Below, piece after piece: positions 26,033 to 35,742 of a stretch of 64,000 nucleotides of DNA. The DNA is taken from the NCBI RefSeq assembly GCF_001013905.1, contig NZ_LN831790.1, positions 682,001 through 746,000 of the forward strand. Direction: 5' to 3'. Source of the stretch: Streptomyces leeuwenhoekii (GTDB lineage: Bacteria; Actinomycetota; Actinomycetes; Streptomycetales; Streptomycetaceae). The notes under the pieces were generated by a model. It saw only the letters and a program-made list of their open reading frames with translations, was not told the DNA's origin and searched no databases. Both the position numbers and the translations under genes were made by a program. Every line of letters begins with the position of its first letter. The stretch's first letter is position 1.

Positions 26033-28030
26033 GTGGACTTGGGGGTCCTGGGGCCCGTGGCCGCCTGGGACGAGACCGGCAAGGCGGTTTCCCTCAGAGG
26101 CCCCCGGCACCGGGCCGTCCTCGCCCGGCTCCTCATCGCCCGCCGCCGGGTCGTCCCTGTCTCCCGGCTGGTGCGGGACCTGTGGGACGAGCCGCCCGCG
26201 GACGCCGTCGGCGCGCTGCGCACCTTCGTCGCCGGACTGCGCCGCTGCCTCGAACCCGACCGGCCGCCCCGGGCCCCGGCCCGGCTCCTGGTCACCGACG
26301 GCCCCGGCTACGCGCTGCGCGCCGCGCCCGGCCAGGTGGACGCCTGGCGCTTCGAGCACGCCGTCGACACCGGGGCCGGGCTCCCGCTGGCGGCGCGCGT
26401 GGACCGGCTCACCAAGGCGCTGGAGCACTGGCGGGGGCCCGCCTACGCGGACGTCGCGGACGCGCCGTGGGCGCGCGCCGAGTGCGCGCGGCTGGCGGAG
26501 CTGCGGCTGCGGGCCGTGGAGCTGCGCGCCGAGGCCCGTATCGCCCTGGGGTCGGCCGCCGAGGCCGTACCGGAGCTGGACGCGCACGTCACGGAGCACC
26601 CGTGGCGGGAGGACGCCTGGCACCTGCTGGTCCTGGCCCTGTACCGGTCCGGACGGCAGGCGGACGCGCTGTCGGTGCTGCGGCGGGCGCGGCGGACGCT
26701 CGGCGAGCACCTGGGAGTCGACCCCGGCCCGAGACTGCGCCGCCTGGAGACGGACGTGCTGCGGCAGGCGGAGCACCTGGACCCGGGGCCGGGCGGGACG
26801 GCGGAGCGGGTCTGGGCGCTGGCGACCGCGGCCTACGAGCACACCGTGCCCTCGCGTGCCCGGGCGCGCCTGGAGTCGACGGTCGGTCTGATGCGCGATC
26901 TGGCGGTGACCGGGGGCGGCGGCCTGGAGGCCGCCCGGCGCCATCGCGTGGCGGCCGTCGCGGCGGCGGAGCAGACGGGCGACCCCGAGCTCACGGCCCG
27001 TGTCATCGGCATCTACGACGTGCCGGCCGTCTGGACCCGCTCGGACGATCCCGCCGAGGCGCGGTGGCTGGTGGACGCGGCGGAGCGGACGCTGCGGCTG
27101 CTGCCGGCCGGCCGGCTCGACGCGGCGCGCGGCCGGCTGCTCGCCACCGTCGCCGTGGAGTCGCGCGGGACGCTCCCCACCGAGCCCGCCGCGTCCGGCA
27201 CCGGCGCGCGGGCGCCGCAGGCGGCCCGGCAGGCCGAGCGGATCGCCCGGCGGCTCAACGACCCGTCCCTGCTGGCCTTCGCCCTCAACGGCGTCTTCAT
27301 GCAGACGTTCACCCGGGCCGGTCTGGCCGCGCGGCGCGACGCGATCGGCGCCGAGCTGCTGGCCCTGTCCGCTCCCGGGCACCTCGTCACCTACGAGGTA
27401 CTGGGCCACCTCGTCCGCCTGCAAGCCCGCTGCGCGCTCGCCGACTTCGCCGCGGCCGACCGGCACGCGGCCGCCGCCGACGAGCTGTCCGTACGTCATG
27501 AGCTGCCGCTCGTGTCCGTCTTCACCACTTGGTACCGCGCGCTGCGCGCCTCCCTGACCCGGCCGCTGCACGCGGCCGAGTCCGCGTACGAGGAGGCCGA
27601 AGCCACTCTCGCCGGGGCGGGGATGCCGGGGCTGGAACGGGGTCTGTCACCGCTGGCGCGGCTGTGTCTGTACGTCCGCCACGGCGCGGTGGACCGCGTC
27701 GCCGAGCTCGGCGGCCGCGCCGACTGGGGGCCGTACGAGCCCTGGGTACGTCCGGTGCTGCTCAGGTCCCGGGGGGACGACGACGGGGCCCGCGCCGCGC
27801 TGCGCGACCTCGCCTCGCCGCCTCGGGACCTGCTGTTCGAGGCGCTGTGGTGCCTGGTCGCCGACGCGGCCGTCGGTGTGGGCGAACGGACGGTGATGCG
27901 GCGTGCGCGGGCGCAACTGGCCCCGGCCGCCACCGAACTGGGCGGCGCCGGAAGTGGTCTGCTGACCCTGGGACCGGTGTCGGAACGGCTCGACGCACTC
28001 GACGCGGCCCTGGCGGACCACCCGGGCTGA
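26033..28030 (+). CDS. SARP/AfsR-type transcriptional regulator with BTAD and long C-terminal domain
   Basis: A protein of about 665 aa. An OmpR-type winged-helix DNA-binding domain (about 1-95: LGVLGPVAAWD, HRAVLARLLIARRRVVPVSRLV) is followed by the bacterial transcriptional activator domain (about 100-245: AYADVADAPWARAECARLAEL, HPWREDAWHLLVLALYRSGRQADALSVLR). The remaining 400 residues are Ala/Arg-rich helices, probably tetratricopeptide-like; no P-loop ATPase is visible, unlike AfsR. SARP proteins usually activate secondary-metabolite genes by binding heptameric direct repeats. I chose GTG 26033, eight bases after GGAG; ATG 25970 would add an unlikely Arg-rich extension. Confidence 0.85.
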   Translation: MDLGVLGPVAAWDETGKAVSLRGPRHRAVLARLLIARRRVVPVSRLVRDLWDEPPADAVGALRTFVAGLRRCLEPDRPPRAPARLLVTDGPGYALRAAPGQVDAWRFEHAVDTGAGLPLAARVDRLTKALEHWRGPAYADVADAPWARAECARLAELRLRAVELRAEARIALGSAAEAVPELDAHVTEHPWREDAWHLLVLALYRSGRQADALSVLRRARRTLGEHLGVDPGPRLRRLETDVLRQAEHLDPGPGGTAERVWALATAAYEHTVPSRARARLESTVGLMRDLAVTGGGGLEAARRHRVAAVAAAEQTGDPELTARVIGIYDVPAVWTRSDDPAEARWLVDAAERTLRLLPAGRLDAARGRLLATVAVESRGTLPTEPAASGTGARAPQAARQAERIARRLNDPSLLAFALNGVFMQTFTRAGLAARRDAIGAELLALSAPGHLVTYEVLGHLVRLQARCALADFAAADRHAAAADELSVRHELPLVSVFTTWYRALRASLTRPLHAAESAYEEAEATLAGAGMPGLERGLSPLARLCLYVRHGAVDRVAELGGRADWGPYEPWVRPVLLRSRGDDDGARAALRDLASPPRDLLFEALWCLVADAAVGVGERTVMRRARAQLAPAATELGGAGSGLLTLGPVSERLDALDAALADHPG

Positions 28031-28039
28031 GCCGCCCCG

Positions 28040-28958
28040 TCACCGGCGCGCCCGCCGGTCCCCCTCCAGACGGTCTCGGTGCGGAACCCGTCGTGGGTGT
28101 GCGCCGTCCAGTCCACGATGCCCAGGGCCGCCCCTGCCGCCTCCAGCCCCCGGCACTGGGCCCGGTGCCTGCGGGCCATGCCGTCCAGGTCGAGGCGCGG
28201 CCCGAAGGCGGGGTGGGCGGCCAGCGCCGCGCGTACGACCAGAGGTGCCGGTGAGCGGCGACGCGGTGGACCGCGGCGGCGTCCAGGTGCCGGCGGTGCA
28301 CGACGTCCAGGTGGACCAGGGCCACCCACAGCCGCACGTCGGCGGCGGTCGGCTCGCCGCCCAGCACGTATTCCTGGGAGGCCAGCCGCCACTCCAGGGT
28401 GTTCAGCGCGCGCAGCAGGGTGCCGAGGGCGGACTCGCGCTCCGCGGCGGTGGCGTCGGCCCGCCCGGCGCGCTGGGCCGCGTCGTCGATGCCGTGCCCG
28501 CACAGGCGCGCCACGGCCTCGATCTCGCCTTCCGCGCCCCGCGGGTACAGCACGGGCCGTCCCGGGCCGCCGTCGCCGAAGCGCCGGGCCAGGTCGGACA
28601 GGATGTCCGGGGTGTGGTTGCTGACGATCCGGCCCGTCCAGGCGTCGCTCAGCACGGGGGCCGCGGCCGGACCGGGATACCGGTGGCAGCCGGCCCCGTA
28701 CAGCGGGCGCAGCGCCGAGTACCCGCCGTCGGGCTCGTCGGGCACGGCCGGCAGCAGGGTCACCGGGAGGACCTCGTCGAGACCGAGGAGGCCGTGGGTG
28801 ACGGCGATGGCCAGACAGTGCGGGCAGGACGACGACAGGTGCAGGCGGTAGCGGCCGGGCACGGCGTAGTGGCCGCTGCGGGCGTCGGGGCCGATCCGGC
28901 CGCGGAAGGCGGGCAGCGGCGAGCGGGACGGCACGGCGGGCGATGGCGTGGCGGGCAT
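28040..28958 (-). pseudogene. Frameshifted glutathionyl-hydroquinone reductase-like (GST fold) gene
   Basis: The first frame from ATG 28958 (GGGGAGA upstream) gives a thioredoxin-fold N domain with SSSCPHCLAIAV, then APVLSDAWTGRIVSNHTPDI and the helical C domain up to AHRHLWSYAR. At about 28213-28222 the frame is lost; the expected continuation ALAAHPAFGPRLDLDGMARR to DWTAHTHDG is intact one frame over, so one base appears to be missing. Past that point no in-frame stop occurs before the converging SARP gene; a TGA in the third frame lies at 28040. The family reduces thiol adducts of quinones; Streptomyces would use mycothiol. Leader peptide and inverted repeat upstream suggest sulfur control. 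A sequencing error is a real alternative. Confidence 0.75.
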
Positions 28959-29082
28959 GTGTCTCCCCGGGTGCGTTCTGGTTCTCGGACGGTGCGGTGG
29001 GCGAAAGCCGGCCGGAGGGGGCGGGTTCGGCGCGCGGCCGGTGCGGTGGGCGGCTGGTCGCGCTCGGGGACGGTCGCCGGTG

Positions 29083-29172
29083 TCAGCGCAGAGGGCTCGC
29101 GGCGCTGCAGACACGCAGCAGGTCGATGTGGCGGCGGGAGGTCAGAAGGGGGGACGGGCGACGCGTGCGCAC
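29083..29172 (-). CDS. Short sulfur-type leader peptide (29 aa), SRRHIDLLRV class
   Basis: A GTG-initiated 29-codon frame, too short for normal ORF lists, ends in TGA at 29083-29085. Its core SRRHIDLLRVCSAAS matches the actinobacterial leader peptides found before cysteine, sulfate and methionine genes (an SRxHID..RV.SA pattern, usually with a Cys). A second member is at 37117-37194 in this same window. It lies about 125 bp upstream of the GST-like gene on the same strand, and just downstream of the inverted repeat at 29205-29230. I infer attenuation or translational sensing of cysteine. The ribosome binding site is weak, so the exact start is less sure than the conserved core. Confidence 0.72.
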   Translation of the reverse strand: MRTRRPSPLLTSRRHIDLLRVCSAASPLR

Positions 29173-29204
29173 CGCACGCTCGTCGGCCGGCTCCAGGCGT
29201 CCCA

Positions 29205-29230
29205 TATTTCCCACCGATTCGCTAGGAATA
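29205..29230. promoter_or_regulatory. TTTCC-N-GGAA inverted repeat B upstream of leader peptide and GST-like gene
   Basis: The stretch reads TATTTCCC, ten bases, then TAGGAATA. It resembles site A at 31187-31220, which also has TATTTCCC followed by TAGGAAA. The shared TATTTCC...TAGGAA design fits a dimeric regulator, and the Rrf2 gene at 29341-29799 is the obvious local candidate. Confidence 0.45.
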
Positions 29231-29340
29231 CTGCTCGCAGTCTCGTCCGGTCGGCGGACCGCGTCAAGGGACCGGGGCGGCCGGGTGGCCGTGCCCGGCG
29301 GCGCCCGCGGCGCGCGCGCCGGGCACGGCCCGGACGGTGG

Positions 29341-29799
29341 TCAGGGGTTGGTCCACGCCTCCCGGTCCTCGGCCAGCCCCACGACCTCCTCGGGCAGTGC
29401 GGCGGCGGCCACGTCCGCGAGGGTGACCTCGTCCAGGATCTTGCGCACGTTGGCGCGGACCGCGATCCACAGGGGCAGCAGCGACTGGGCCGGGCCGGTG
29501 TAGGACAGTTCGGGCGGGCGCACGCCCCGTACCGAGACCAGCGGTCCGTCGGCCGCGCGGATCACGTCCGCGATCGCGATGGTGTCGGCCGGGCGGGCCA
29601 GCCGGTAGCCGCCGTTGCCGCCGCGGCGGCTCACCACCAGTCCGCCCCGGCGCAGATCGCCGAGGATGCCCTCCAGGAACTTGTGCGGGATGCCCTGCGC
29701 CGAGGCGATCGTCTCGGCCTTGAGCGAGATGTCCTCCCCCGCCGCCGCCAGCTCCAGCGCGGCGCGCACCGCGTAATCCGCCTTGGCCGAGATTCGCAT
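29341..29799 (-). CDS. Rrf2 family transcriptional regulator (CymR-like)
   Basis: A 152-aa winged-helix regulator beginning with the canonical MRISAKADYAVRAALELA. The recognition region is IPHKFLEGILGDLRRGGLVVSRRGGNGGYRLARP, followed by the wing and dimer helix. The three Cys of [Fe-S]-type IscR/NsrR members are absent, which favours the CymR type that senses cysteine status with a partner protein. ATG 29799 has no ribosome binding site; a GATAAT -10 box sits seven bases before it, so the mRNA may be leaderless. ATG 29817 (six residues longer) is the alternative. It lies between sulfur-scavenging genes and is their probable regulator. Confidence 0.87.
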   Translation of the reverse strand: MRISAKADYAVRAALELAAAGEDISLKAETIASAQGIPHKFLEGILGDLRRGGLVVSRRGGNGGYRLARPADTIAIADVIRAADGPLVSVRGVRPPELSYTGPAQSLLPLWIAVRANVRKILDEVTLADVAAAALPEEVVGLAEDREAWTNP

Positions 29800-29805
29800 G
29801 CCGTG

Positions 29806-29811
29806 ATTATC
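29806..29811 (-). promoter_or_regulatory. -10 box giving a probable leaderless Rrf2 transcript
   Basis: GATAAT on the minus strand, six bases before the A of ATG 29799, would place the transcription start at or next to the initiator codon. No good -35 is seen. Confidence 0.4.
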
Positions 29812-29896
29812 CGCCATGGCCGGGTCCGCCCGGCACCGGCCGCTCACTCCGTCGGAAAAGGCGGGCGCGGTCGTCCGTCGGACATGGCCGCAGCGG

Positions 29897-31111
29897 TCAG
29901 AGGGGCAGGGTGAACGGAGGGTGGGCGCCGTCGAGGAAGTGCTCCCCGAGTTCGCGCAGCCGGTGGGCGCCGGGCGCGCGCAGCGTGTGGGTGCGGGCGT
30001 CGCGCCAGAAGCGGTCGAACCCGTGCCGTGCGGCGGCGGCACCCGGGCCGACGGCGTCCAGGGCGCGCGTGGTGACCTCCTCCACGGCGCGGAAGGCCGC
30101 CGCCTCGGCCGCGCTCGCCAGCACGGCCGTCTCCGCGCACTCCTCGTCGTCGAGGTCCTCTCCCCGGGCCAGGCCGCGCACCAGCGCCTCGACCGCCTGG
30201 TCGGCGAGGGCGGAGGCGGAACGGACGGCGACGACGAGCTCCCCGCAGGCGCTCAGCACGTACGGGTCGGGTGACGGACCGCCCGGCCACGGCTGCCGCG
30301 GCAGCGGCCGCCAGGGCGGATGGGCGGCCCGGCGGTACTCGCGGACCTCGGCGAGCAGCCCCTCGGCGACACCGAGACAGAACTGCGCGGAGAACAGCCG
30401 CGCGGCCGGTGCGGCCAGGCACGCGAAGGGGGACAGGACGCCGTCGTCCGGGGAGAGCGAGCCGAGCACGTCGTCGGCCGCGACCGTCACGGAGTCGAAC
30501 TCCACGCTGTCGCGGGCCGCCAGCCGCTGGCCGAAGGTGTCCCCGTCGTTGCCGGGCACGACCCCGGGGCGGGCCGGGTCGACGAGGACGGCCAGGGGTT
30601 CACCGGTGCCGGGTCGCGCCGCGCGGACGACCAGCCGGTCGGCGACCCTGGCGGCGGCGACCTGGCCGCGGCGCCCCTCCAGCGCGTAGCCGTCCCGGAC
30701 GGGGGTGAGCACGAGCGGCGGCTCGTCGGACGCGAGGCCGCCTCCCCAGCACCACCCTTCCGCCGCCGACTCCCGTTCCACGCGTGCGGCGACGGCGGGG
30801 CCGGCGAAGAACCGGGCGGCGCAGGACAGGAAGTAGTGGCTGCCGAGCAGATGGCCGACGGCGCCGTCCGCGGCCGCGATGGTGCGGACGACGTTGTAGG
30901 CGGTGCGCCAGCCGGCGCCCGCCCCGCCGTGCTCGGCCGGCACCAGCAGGGTCAGCAGCCCGGACTCGCGCAGCCGTGTCACCTCGTCCACGGGCGGCTT
31001 GCCGGCCTGTTCGCGCTCGACGGCGTCGGTGGCCAGGTCGTCCGCCATCTCCCGGGCGATGTGCGGCCAGTCCTGCGCGGTCACCTGGTCGTCCTGCGGT
31101 GCGGTGGTCAT
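29897..31111 (-). CDS. Acyl-CoA dehydrogenase-fold flavoprotein, SfnB-like sulfur acquisition oxidoreductase
   Basis: A 404-aa protein with the acyl-CoA dehydrogenase fold: N-terminal helices (VTRLRESGLLTLLVPAEHGG), a middle beta domain (YALEGRRGQVAAARVADRLVV) and C-terminal helices (ALDAVGPGAAAARHGFDRFWRDARTHTLRAP). The late RDARTHTLRAP motif is typical of the SfnB/DszC-like flavin monooxygenase branch. These enzymes oxygenate sulfur compounds or dibenzothiophene-like substrates using reduced flavin. GAAGGA precedes ATG 31111. Between this start and site A lies a 16-codon frame that ends across the start codon; I do not annotate it. Neighbourhood supports a role in sulfur scavenging. Confidence 0.85.
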   Translation of the reverse strand: MTTAPQDDQVTAQDWPHIAREMADDLATDAVEREQAGKPPVDEVTRLRESGLLTLLVPAEHGGAGAGWRTAYNVVRTIAAADGAVGHLLGSHYFLSCAARFFAGPAVAARVERESAAEGWCWGGGLASDEPPLVLTPVRDGYALEGRRGQVAAARVADRLVVRAARPGTGEPLAVLVDPARPGVVPGNDGDTFGQRLAARDSVEFDSVTVAADDVLGSLSPDDGVLSPFACLAAPAARLFSAQFCLGVAEGLLAEVREYRRAAHPPWRPLPRQPWPGGPSPDPYVLSACGELVVAVRSASALADQAVEALVRGLARGEDLDDEECAETAVLASAAEAAAFRAVEEVTTRALDAVGPGAAAARHGFDRFWRDARTHTLRAPGAHRLRELGEHFLDGAHPPFTLPL

Positions 31112-31186
31112 GGCGGTCTTCCTTCGCGAGCCGTGGAGAACCGGTCGGAGGGCGCCATGCTCACTCGCCCCGCGGACCGGCGTCAA

Positions 31187-31220
31187 TATTTCCCTAGTAA
31201 ATCGATAGGAAAGCTAGGGA
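31187..31220. promoter_or_regulatory. Inverted repeat A upstream of the SfnB-like gene
   Basis: TCCCTAG (31191-31197) and its exact complement (31214-31220) enclose a second TTTCC...GGAAA symmetry (31189-31193 and 31208-31212). It lies about 80 bp before the SfnB-like start. Similarity to site B near 29205 suggests one regulator for both. Confidence 0.5.
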
Positions 31221-31451
31221 TACGGGTCCCACATCGGCCGACTCCCGCCCCCGGATGGCCGGTTGACGTCGGTTCGGCACCCGCGCGGCAACCGCCCGGG
31301 AGGACGCGTCCGAGCATGGTTGCCCGGCGACCGCCGTCTCGAGGGCCTCCGCGATCCGGTCGGCGGCGGCGCCCGGTTCGCCGGTCGGCGGGTGGGGCGC
31401 GTGCGGGCGATGGTCCGGACCCGGAAGTCCATCGCTGCCCGCCGGGGGCGG

Positions 31452-32432
31452 TCACGCGCCCGTCCTCGGCAGGCCGGGCGGGTTGATCTCGGAGGTGGCC
31501 ACGGCCTCGCCGGACAGGCCCCAGCGCTTCAGCACCTCGGCGTAGGTGCCGTTGCGGATGATCTCGTCGAGGGCGTCGGCGAGCGGCTCGACCAGGCCGT
31601 TGTCCTTCTTGGTGGTGGCCGCGACGAGGCCCTGGAGGCCGGCGCCGGCACCGGAGTACGTGCCGACGATCTCCGTCTGCCCGGTGGTGGCGGCGTGGTA
31701 GGCGGCGGTCGGATGGGGACCGAGGTGGAGGTCGATCCGGCCCGACCGGAGGGCGAGGTAGGTGTCGGTGTCGTTCTGGTAGTACTTGATGTCCACCGGC
31801 TTCCGGCCGGCCTTCTCGTTCTCCTCGCTCCACGCGACGAGCAGCTTCTCCTGGTTGGTGCCGCTGCTGACGGCCACCGTGCGGCCCGCGACGTCCTCGG
31901 GGCCGTCGACCTTCAGGCCGCTGCCCTTCTTCGCCTCGAAGCCGAGGTTGTCCTTGCGGTAGGTGGCGAAGTCGTACTTCTCCTTGCGCTCCTCGGTGAC
32001 GGTGATGTTGCTGAAGCCGACGTCGTACTTGGCGCTGTCGAGGCCGACGAAGATGTTCTCCCAGGAGACCGTGCGGATGCGGGGTTCGAGGCCGAGGACG
32101 TCGGCGACCAGATGGGCGATGTCGGTCTCCACGCCGATCACGGTCCGGTCGTCGGTGGCGTGGAAGGACAGGGGCGCGGCGGAGCCGGAGGACCCGACGA
32201 CCTCCAGGGTGCCTCTGGCACGGATCCTCGCCGGGACCCCGGCGGCGATGGAGTCCACCTTCGCGGTGGTGACACGGTTCTGGTCGGCGGTCAGGTTGAT
32301 CTTCGTGCGGGTTCCCGAGGCGTTCGCCACCTCGGCCGTCTCCCCGCCGGAGGGATCGCCGCAGGCGGCCAGGAGGAGGACGCAGGCGGCGGCGAGCGCG
32401 ACGGTTGTGCCGCGGGGGGCGGTGGTGCTCAC
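31452..32432 (-). CDS. Amino-acid-type ABC solute-binding lipoprotein (family 3)
   Basis: A 326-aa extracytoplasmic receptor with a lipobox LLAAC (Cys near residue 24) and the SBP_bac_3 core: PLSFHATDDRTVIGVETDIAHL, VSWENIFVGLDSAKYDVGFSNITVTEERK and DVAGRTVAVSSGTNQEKL. It is the second binding protein of the cluster (the other is at 34262). Paired family-3 receptors, as in B. subtilis TcyJ/TcyK, bind cystine and related sulfur compounds; that substrate is inferred from context. AGGAG lies seven bases before GTG 32432. It is separated by 37 bp from the ATPase gene and is the last gene of that run. Confidence 0.9.
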   Translation of the reverse strand: MSTTAPRGTTVALAAACVLLLAACGDPSGGETAEVANASGTRTKINLTADQNRVTTAKVDSIAAGVPARIRARGTLEVVGSSGSAAPLSFHATDDRTVIGVETDIAHLVADVLGLEPRIRTVSWENIFVGLDSAKYDVGFSNITVTEERKEKYDFATYRKDNLGFEAKKGSGLKVDGPEDVAGRTVAVSSGTNQEKLLVAWSEENEKAGRKPVDIKYYQNDTDTYLALRSGRIDLHLGPHPTAAYHAATTGQTEIVGTYSGAGAGLQGLVAATTKKDNGLVEPLADALDEIIRNGTYAEVLKRWGLSGEAVATSEINPPGLPRTGA

Positions 32433-32469
32433 GGTGGTTCTCCTTGCGCGCGAAGGGGGTGAGGGGTGG

Positions 32470-33230
<761 letters not shown>

Positions 33231-33234
<4 letters not shown>

Positions 33235-34247
33235 CGGCTGCCTCCCAGCGGTCCCAGGGGGGCGACGGGCCAGCCGGGACGGGCCGCCGCGGCGCGTGCG
33301 GTGCGCACCAGGCGGCGGACGCGCTGGGCGGGGGTGGGCGGCGGGGTGCGGCCGGCGCCCCGGGCGAAGCGGCGCTCGACGTAGTACTGCGCGAGGGAGA
33401 GCAGGGAGGTCAGCACCACGTACCAGGCGGTGGCGACCAGCAACAGGGGGATCACCCGGCCGTTGCGGCCGTAGATCACCTGGGTCTGGAAGAACAGCTC
33501 GCCGATGGACATGACGTAGACCACCGAGGTGCCCTTGAGCAGGCCGACGATCTCGTTGCCGGCGGTGGGCAGGATCGCCCGCATGGCCTGCGGCAGCACG
33601 ATCCGGCGGATCTGGCGCAGGCGCGGGATGCCCAGGGCCGCGGCGGCCTCCGTCTGCCCGTGGTCGACCGAGAGGACGCCGCCCCGGACGACCTCGGCGG
33701 CATAGGCGGCCTGGTGCAGGGACAGTCCGATGACGGCGGCGCCGATGGTGCCGACCAGGCTGTCGCTGTCGACGGACCAGAACACCGGCCCGAAGGGGAT
33801 GCCGACGCCCAGTTCCTCGTACAGGGCGCTCAGATTGAACCAGAACACGAGCTGGACGATCATCGGGATGGAGCGGAAGATCCAGACGTAGGACCAGGCC
33901 ACGGTCCGCAGGACCGGGCTGTGCGAGAGCCGCATGAAGGCCAGGACCGTGCCGAGGAGGAAGCCCAGCACGGTGGCGTAGGCGGTGAGCTGGAGGGTGA
34001 CCCACACGGCCCGGACGATCGTGTCCGACAGGACGTAGTCGGCGAAGATGTGCCACTCCCAGACCGGGTTGGTGGCCAGGCCGTGGACGAACTGGGCGGT
34101 CAGGACGGCCACGGCGGCGGCCGCCGCCCACCGGGCCGGATGGCGGGCCGGGACGATCCGGTCCGGCGGGTTCGGGGCGGGCGGGGGGTGCGGGCCGCTG
34201 CCCGGCGGTGCCGCGCCGGGCGGCGCGGTGGTGGCGGTGCGTCGCAT
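33231..34247 (-). CDS. Amino-acid-type ABC permease
   Basis: A 338-aa permease with a Pro-rich cytosolic N terminus (about 1-40) and about five helices ([57 protein letters not shown] and others). The HEAAYAAE-like loop reads [19 protein letters not shown], and the EAA loop is [26 protein letters not shown]. The closest relative in the window is the divergent permease at 37489. AGGAA precedes ATG 34247. Confidence 0.92.
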
Positions 34248-34261
34248 CGTCGTGTTCCTGC

Positions 34262-35227
34262 TCAGCTCTCGGGGGTGTGCTCGGGCGGGTTGATCCGGGA
34301 GGCGTCGATCGCGGAGGCGGTGGTGCCCCACTTGGCGAGGATCCGCGCGTAGGTGCCGTCGTCGATCAGATGGTCGACGGCGGCCCGGAAGGCTCGGGTG
34401 AGGGGGGAGCCCTTTTTGAAGGCGAAGCCGACGTCGAGGCGGTGGTACTCACCGAGGAAGGTGGTGCGGGAGGCCGGCTGGGCCGCCTGGTGACGCAACC
34501 CGTTGATGGTCGACATGATCACGTCGATCCGGCCCTGCTGGAGCGCGGTGAGGGTGGCCGCGTTCTCCGAGTAGACCTTCACCTCGTACGGCTTTCTGCC
34601 TTCCTCGGCGCACACGTCCCGCTGCGCGGTGAGGGTCGCCTCGAAGGTGGTGCCGGCCCCGGTGCCGATGGTCAGCCCGCACAGTTGGGTGAGGCGGGTG
34701 ACCCTCGTCCCCAGGGCGGTGTCGCCCTCGCGCACGGCGAAGCCCTGGCCGTCGTTGATGTAGGTGACGAAGTCGATCGTCCGCAGCCGCTCGGCGGTGA
34801 CGCCGAAGTTGCCGGTGCCGACGTCGTACTTGCCGCTGCCGAGGGCGGGCAGGATCGTCTCGAAGGAGGCGTCCTGGCGCTCCACCTTCAGGCCCAGGAC
34901 CTTGGCCACCGCGTCGGCCAGGTCGATGTCCTGGCCCGCGGGCGCCTTGTCCGGGCCGTCCGGGTAGTACGCCCCCGGCGGGGACCCGATCGCGCTGCCG
35001 ATCCGCAGCGTGCCCGCCTCGCGCACCTCTGCGGGCAGCAGGGCGGCGACGGAGTCGACCTCGCGCACGGCGGCGACCGGGTCCTGGGAGGGCGCGGCGG
35101 AGGCCGGGGCACCGGCCGCCGCTGTCCCGTCGCCCGTGCCCGGGCCGCAGGCGGTCAGGGCGAGCAGGGGCGCCAGCACCCAGGCGGCCACGCGGCCCGG
35201 CCGGGTGCCGGGGAGGGGGAGGTTCAC
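34262..35227 (-). CDS. Amino-acid-type ABC solute-binding lipoprotein
   Basis: A 321-aa receptor with a lipobox LTAC (Cys near residue 27), an Ala/Pro-rich linker and the family-3 core ([51 protein letters not shown]). It differs clearly from the second receptor at 31452, so the pair may widen substrate range. The GTG start at 35227 overlaps the stop of the acetyltransferase as GTGA, tying uptake and modification into one translational unit. Confidence 0.9.
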   Translation of the reverse strand: MNLPLPGTRPGRVAAWVLAPLLALTACGPGTGDGTAAAGAPASAAPSQDPVAAVREVDSVAALLPAEVREAGTLRIGSAIGSPPGAYYPDGPDKAPAGQDIDLADAVAKVLGLKVERQDASFETILPALGSGKYDVGTGNFGVTAERLRTIDFVTYINDGQGFAVREGDTALGTRVTRLTQLCGLTIGTGAGTTFEATLTAQRDVCAEEGRKPYEVKVYSENAATLTALQQGRIDVIMSTINGLRHQAAQPASRTTFLGEYHRLDVGFAFKKGSPLTRAFRAAVDHLIDDGTYARILAKWGTTASAIDASRINPPEHTPES

Positions 35228-35742
35228 AGGTCGGATGCCTTTCCGGTGCGGGCCGCCGGTGCGGGAAGGTGCTTCTCGAAGGGCAGCGGGCCGATGGTCT
35301 CGGGGTCGGCCCGGGTGTCGAACAGGGGTGTGTAGCCGGTGGCCAGGTACAGGGCGCGGGCCTCGGGCTGGCGCGGGCCGGTGGTCAGACGGATCCGCCG
35401 GTAGCCGCGGGCGCCCGCCTCGCGTTCCAGCTCGGCGACGATCCGGCGGGCGAGGCCGCGGCGCCGGTGGGCGGAGTGGGTCCAGATCCGTTTCAGCTCG
35501 GCGGTCGTCGCGTCGTACCGGCGGAAGGCACCGCCCGCGACCGGTGCGCCGCGTTCGAGGAGCAGCAGCAGGGCGCCACCGTACGGGGCGGTGAACTCCT
35601 CGTCGGGATGGCGGGCGAGTTCGCCGTGCGCGTCCCGGCCGTAGCGGGCGGCGTACTCGTCGCCGAGTTCGCGCAGCAGCGGCCGGACCCGGGGGTCGGA
35701 GACCGGCACCTGGACGACCGTCAGCTCGGGCGCCGAGGTCAT
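35224..35742 (-). CDS. GNAT N-acetyltransferase in the sulfur operon (YxeL/YtmI-like position)
   Basis: A 172-aa acetyl-CoA-dependent N-acetyltransferase. The core runs from ELKRIWTHSAHRRRGLARRI (motif A, acetyl-CoA pyrophosphate loop RRRGLA) to PEARALYLATGYTPL (motif B). In the B. subtilis yxe and ytm operons an acetyltransferase in this position N-acetylates S-alkyl- or S-succinyl-cysteine before flavin-dependent cleavage; the same role is inferred here from gene order. ATG 35742 overlaps the monooxygenase stop (ATGA) and its stop overlaps the receptor start (GTGA). Confidence 0.87.
   Translation of the reverse strand: MTSAPELTVVQVPVSDPRVRPLLRELGDEYAARYGRDAHGELARHPDEEFTAPYGGALLLLLERGAPVAGGAFRRYDATTAELKRIWTHSAHRRRGLARRIVAELEREAGARGYRRIRLTTGPRQPEARALYLATGYTPLFDTRADPETIGPLPFEKHLPAPAARTGKASDL

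Noticed and set aside
31108..31158. A 16-codon frame ending across the SfnB-like start codon
   Set aside because: It lacks a ribosome binding site and the SRxHID motif of the true leader peptides; a chance overlap is likely.
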